In this document: piece by piece, positions 62,090-64,000 of the stretch
Layout of the letters: each line of letters starts with the position of its first letter
Position numbering within the stretch: the stretch's first letter is position 1
Source of the DNA: Rhodovulum kholense
GTDB lineage: Bacteria; Pseudomonadota; Alphaproteobacteria; Rhodobacterales; Rhodobacteraceae
Reading direction: 5' to 3'
Assembly: GCF_003053725.1 (NCBI RefSeq)
Contig: NZ_QAYC01000013.1
Coordinates: forward strand, 1 to 64,000
Length of the DNA: 64,000 nucleotides
Program-made: the position numbers and the translations under genes
Notes under the pieces: generated by a model
What the model saw: only the letters and a program-made list of their open reading frames with translations
Told to the model about the DNA's origin: nothing
Databases searched by the model: none

Positions 62090-63370
62090 ATGGAGCTCTG
62101 GGTTCTTTTCGGCACCTTCGTCACGCTTCTGCTGATCGGTACGCCGGTGGCCTTCTGCCTGGGCGCGGCCTCCTTCGCGACGGTGCTGTATCTGGGGCTG
62201 CCGCCCGTCGTGGTGTTCCAGCGGCTGAATTCAGGGGTCTCGGTCTATGCGCTGATGGCGATCCCGTTCTTCATCTATGCGGGCGATCTGATGGTGCGGG
62301 GCGACATCGCCCGGCGGCTGGTGGCGCTGGCAGGCGCGCTGGTCGGCCATTTCAAGGGCGGGCTCGGGCAGGTCAACATCGCGGCCTCGGTGCTGTTCGG
62401 CGGCGTCTCGGGCTCGGCCGCGGCCGATGCCTCGGCGGTGGGCGGGCTGATGGTGCCGCAGATGAAGGCGCGCGGCTATGGCACCGACTATGCGGTCAAC
62501 ATCACCGTGGTCTCGTCGATCATCGCGCTGATGATCCCGCCCTCGCACAACATGATCATCTATTCGATCTCGGCCGGCGGAAAGATCTCGATCGCCGATC
62601 TTTTCACCGCGGGCATCGTGCCGGGGCTCTTGCTGGCGCTGTCGCTGATGGTGGCGGCGCGCCTCGTCGCACTGCGGCGCGGCTATCCGACCGAGCCGTT
62701 CCCGGGCCTCGCCGCGCTGGGCGGGCTGCTGCTGAACGCCATTCCGGGGCTGATCCTGATCGCGATCATCTTCGGCGGCGTGCGCTCGGGCGTCTTCACC
62801 GCCTCGGAAAGCTCGAACATCGCGGTGGTCTATGCACTGGGGGTGACGCTTCTGGTCTACCGCTCGCTCGGCTTCGCCGATTTCGTCGAGGCGACCAAGG
62901 CGGCGGTGCGCACCACCGCCATGGTGCTGATGGTGATCGGCTGCGCCGCCGCCTTTGGCTGGCTTCTGGCCTTCCTGCGGGTGCCCGCGCAGCTGGTCGC
63001 GCTGCTGGCGGACCTGTCCGACAACCCGCTGGTGATCCTGCTTCTGATCAACGTCGTGCTGCTGATCCTCGGCACCTTCATGGACATGTCGCCGCTGATC
63101 GTCATCACCACGCCGATCTTCCTGCCGGTGGCGCAGGCCTTCGGGGTCGATCCGGTGCATTTCGGGGTGATCCTGATCCTCAATCTCGGGATCGGGCTTT
63201 GCACCCCGCCCGTGGGCGCCGTGCTGTTCGTCGGCTGCGCCGTCGGGCGGGTGCCGATCTGGCAGGTGATGCGCACGATCTGGCCCTTCTATCTGGCCGC
63301 ACTCGCCACGCTGATCGCCGTCACCTACATCCCCGCGCTGTCGCTCTGGCTGCCCGGGCTTTTCCACTAA
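62090..63370 (+). CDS. TRAP transporter large permease, DctM type (uronate locus)
   Basis: This 426-residue membrane subunit has about 12 helices. Motifs include VYALMAIPFFIYAGDLMVRG, GVSGSAAADASAVGGLMVPQ, MIPPSHNMIIYSIS and GVDPVHFGVILILNLGIGLC. Its neighbours (uxaC, kdgF, kduI) suggest a hexuronate or oligo-uronate monomer as substrate. It starts 3 bp after dctQ. Confidence 0.94.
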   Translation: MELWVLFGTFVTLLLIGTPVAFCLGAASFATVLYLGLPPVVVFQRLNSGVSVYALMAIPFFIYAGDLMVRGDIARRLVALAGALVGHFKGGLGQVNIAASVLFGGVSGSAAADASAVGGLMVPQMKARGYGTDYAVNITVVSSIIALMIPPSHNMIIYSISAGGKISIADLFTAGIVPGLLLALSLMVAARLVALRRGYPTEPFPGLAALGGLLLNAIPGLILIAIIFGGVRSGVFTASESSNIAVVYALGVTLLVYRSLGFADFVEATKAAVRTTAMVLMVIGCAAAFGWLLAFLRVPAQLVALLADLSDNPLVILLLINVVLLILGTFMDMSPLIVITTPIFLPVAQAFGVDPVHFGVILILNLGIGLCTPPVGAVLFVGCAVGRVPIWQVMRTIWPFYLAALATLIAVTYIPALSLWLPGLFH

Positions 63371-63380
63371 GGACAACCCG

Positions 63381-63686
63381 ATGCCCTATCCCGAGACCGA
63401 ACCCGACCCCGGCATCCGCCGCCGCGTGCTGGCCGAAAACCCCGAGCTGATGCTGGTCTCGTTCCGCTTTGCCCAAGGGGCCGAGGGACCTTTGCACAGC
63501 CACCCCCATGTGCAGGCGACCCATGTGCGGTCGGGCCGGTGCCGCTTTTCGGTCGCGGGCGAGAGCTTCGAGGTGGGGCCGGGCGACAGCTTCGTCATCC
63601 CCTCGGGGGCCGAACATGGCTGCCTTTGCCTCGAGGCGGGCGAGCTGATCGACAGCTTCGCCCCCCGCCGCGACGATTTTCTGTGA
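63381..63686 (+). CDS. kdgF: Cupin protein KdgF (unsaturated uronate linearisation)
   Basis: The 101-residue single-domain cupin has the metal motif GPLHSHPHVQATHV (HxH), GPGDSFVIPSGAEHG (second cupin motif with His) and the KdgF-like ending SFAPRRDDFL. KdgF speeds opening of 4,5-unsaturated uronates, the products of polysaccharide lyases, to linear 4-deoxy-5-keto uronates. It lies 10 bp after dctM and just before kduI, which uses the product. Confidence 0.88.
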   Translation: MPYPETEPDPGIRRRVLAENPELMLVSFRFAQGAEGPLHSHPHVQATHVRSGRCRFSVAGESFEVGPGDSFVIPSGAEHGCLCLEAGELIDSFAPRRDDFL

Positions 63687-63697
63687 AAGGAGACAGC

Positions 63698-64000
63698 ATG
63701 CTTCATGTCGAGACCCGCCATGCGGTGCATCCCGACCAGGCCCGGACCATGGATACCGCCGCGCTGCGCCGCCATTTCCTGGCAGAGGGGCTTTTTCAGG
63801 ACGGCCGCCTGCGGCTGGTCTACACCCATTACGACCGCTTCGTTCTGGGCGGCGCGGTGCCCGCGGGCGGGCACCTGACGCTCGATCACGTGGCCGAGAC
63901 TGGCACGCCCGGCTTTCTCGACCGGCGCGAACTTGGGATCGTCAATCTGGGCGGACCCGGGACCGTCACCGCGATGGGCGACAGCTGGGCGATGACGCGG
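63698..64000 (+). CDS. kduI: 5-dehydro-4-deoxy-D-glucuronate isomerase, N-terminal fragment (runs off the right edge)
   Basis: The first 101 codons are present. LRRHFLAEGLF, LVYTHYDRFVLGGAVPAGGH and LDRRELGIVNLGGPGTVTA are characteristic of KduI, which isomerises 5-keto-4-deoxyuronate to 2,5-diketo-3-deoxygluconate. AAAGGAGACAGC precedes the ATG. It follows kdgF by 11 bp and extends the unsaturated-uronate pathway. Confidence 0.93.
   Translation, partial: MLHVETRHAVHPDQARTMDTAALRRHFLAEGLFQDGRLRLVYTHYDRFVLGGAVPAGGHLTLDHVAETGTPGFLDRRELGIVNLGGPGTVTAMGDSWAMTR

Overview
The window is high-GC DNA with a tight coding layout. It looks like the chromosome of an alphaproteobacterium of the Rhodobacterales (Rhodobacter/Rhodovulum/Paracoccus-like). 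The grounds are a VPLPA-CTERM sorting tail, TRAP transporters typical of the group, a che operon without a canonical cheZ, a haem operon with a TGA-N9-TCA iron-type operator, and the small secreted-protein family at 51.1-51.4 kb. No tRNA, rRNA, CRISPR array, phage or insertion sequence was seen. The species is not determined.

Layout. 0-1.3 kb: the 5' end of acs (leftward) and htpX (rightward). 1.3-9.6 kb: a leftward eight-gene haem operon, hmuS-T-U-V-exbB-exbD-exbD-tonB. It faces the outer-membrane haem receptor gene hmuR, and the shared intergenic region holds the near-perfect dyad TGA-N9-TCA. 9.7-12.6 kb: three Tad-type pseudopilin/VWA proteins without the rest of the Tad machinery. 12.9-21.2 kb: a small periplasmic protein, a LysR regulator, a 2,019-residue type I-secreted LamG/metallophosphoesterase/RTX protein, and a VPLPA-CTERM surface protein. 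21.3-30.5 kb: a leftward chemotaxis operon of STAS, cheY, cheA, cheW, mcp, cheW, cheR, cheB and a last gene for a soluble MCP-like protein. That last protein carries a CheZ-like DxxxQ helix and a CheZ-like C-terminal peptide. 31.1-39.0 kb: a membrane GT-C-type glycosyltransferase, a TRAP transporter (dctP-Q-M), and a PAS-GGDEF-EAL c-di-GMP protein. 39.3-43.0 kb: a serralysin-type M10 protease with a very long RTX tail.

43.5-46.7 kb: a glycine-betaine/choline-type ABC transporter (SBP-permease-ATPase) with a strong terminator after the SBP gene. 46.8-49.8 kb: a MuiA-family protein, hairpin-bearing tandem repeats, and asd. 49.9-56.5 kb: polysaccharide genes. These are a KpsS-like capsule protein and an operon of UDP-glucuronate decarboxylase, galE, a CesA-like GT2 synthase and a secreted GH26-like hydrolase. 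56.5-57.0 kb: a non-coding stretch with a plausible promoter and terminator for a small RNA. 57.0-58.4 kb: a ferric-reductase-like flavoprotein. 58.6-64.0 kb: a uronate-catabolism locus with a GntR regulator, uxaC, a TRAP transporter whose dctP has lost about 120 internal residues in frame, kdgF and the 5' part of kduI.

How the parts work together. The haem locus encodes uptake across both membranes, energised by its own ExbBD-TonB, plus cytoplasmic haem handling. The che operon is a complete signalling set whose dephosphorylation step may be supplied by the unusual last gene. The right end forms an import-and-isomerisation route for hexuronates and unsaturated uronates, although its binding protein appears damaged. 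The two large RTX proteins need a type I exporter that is not in the window.
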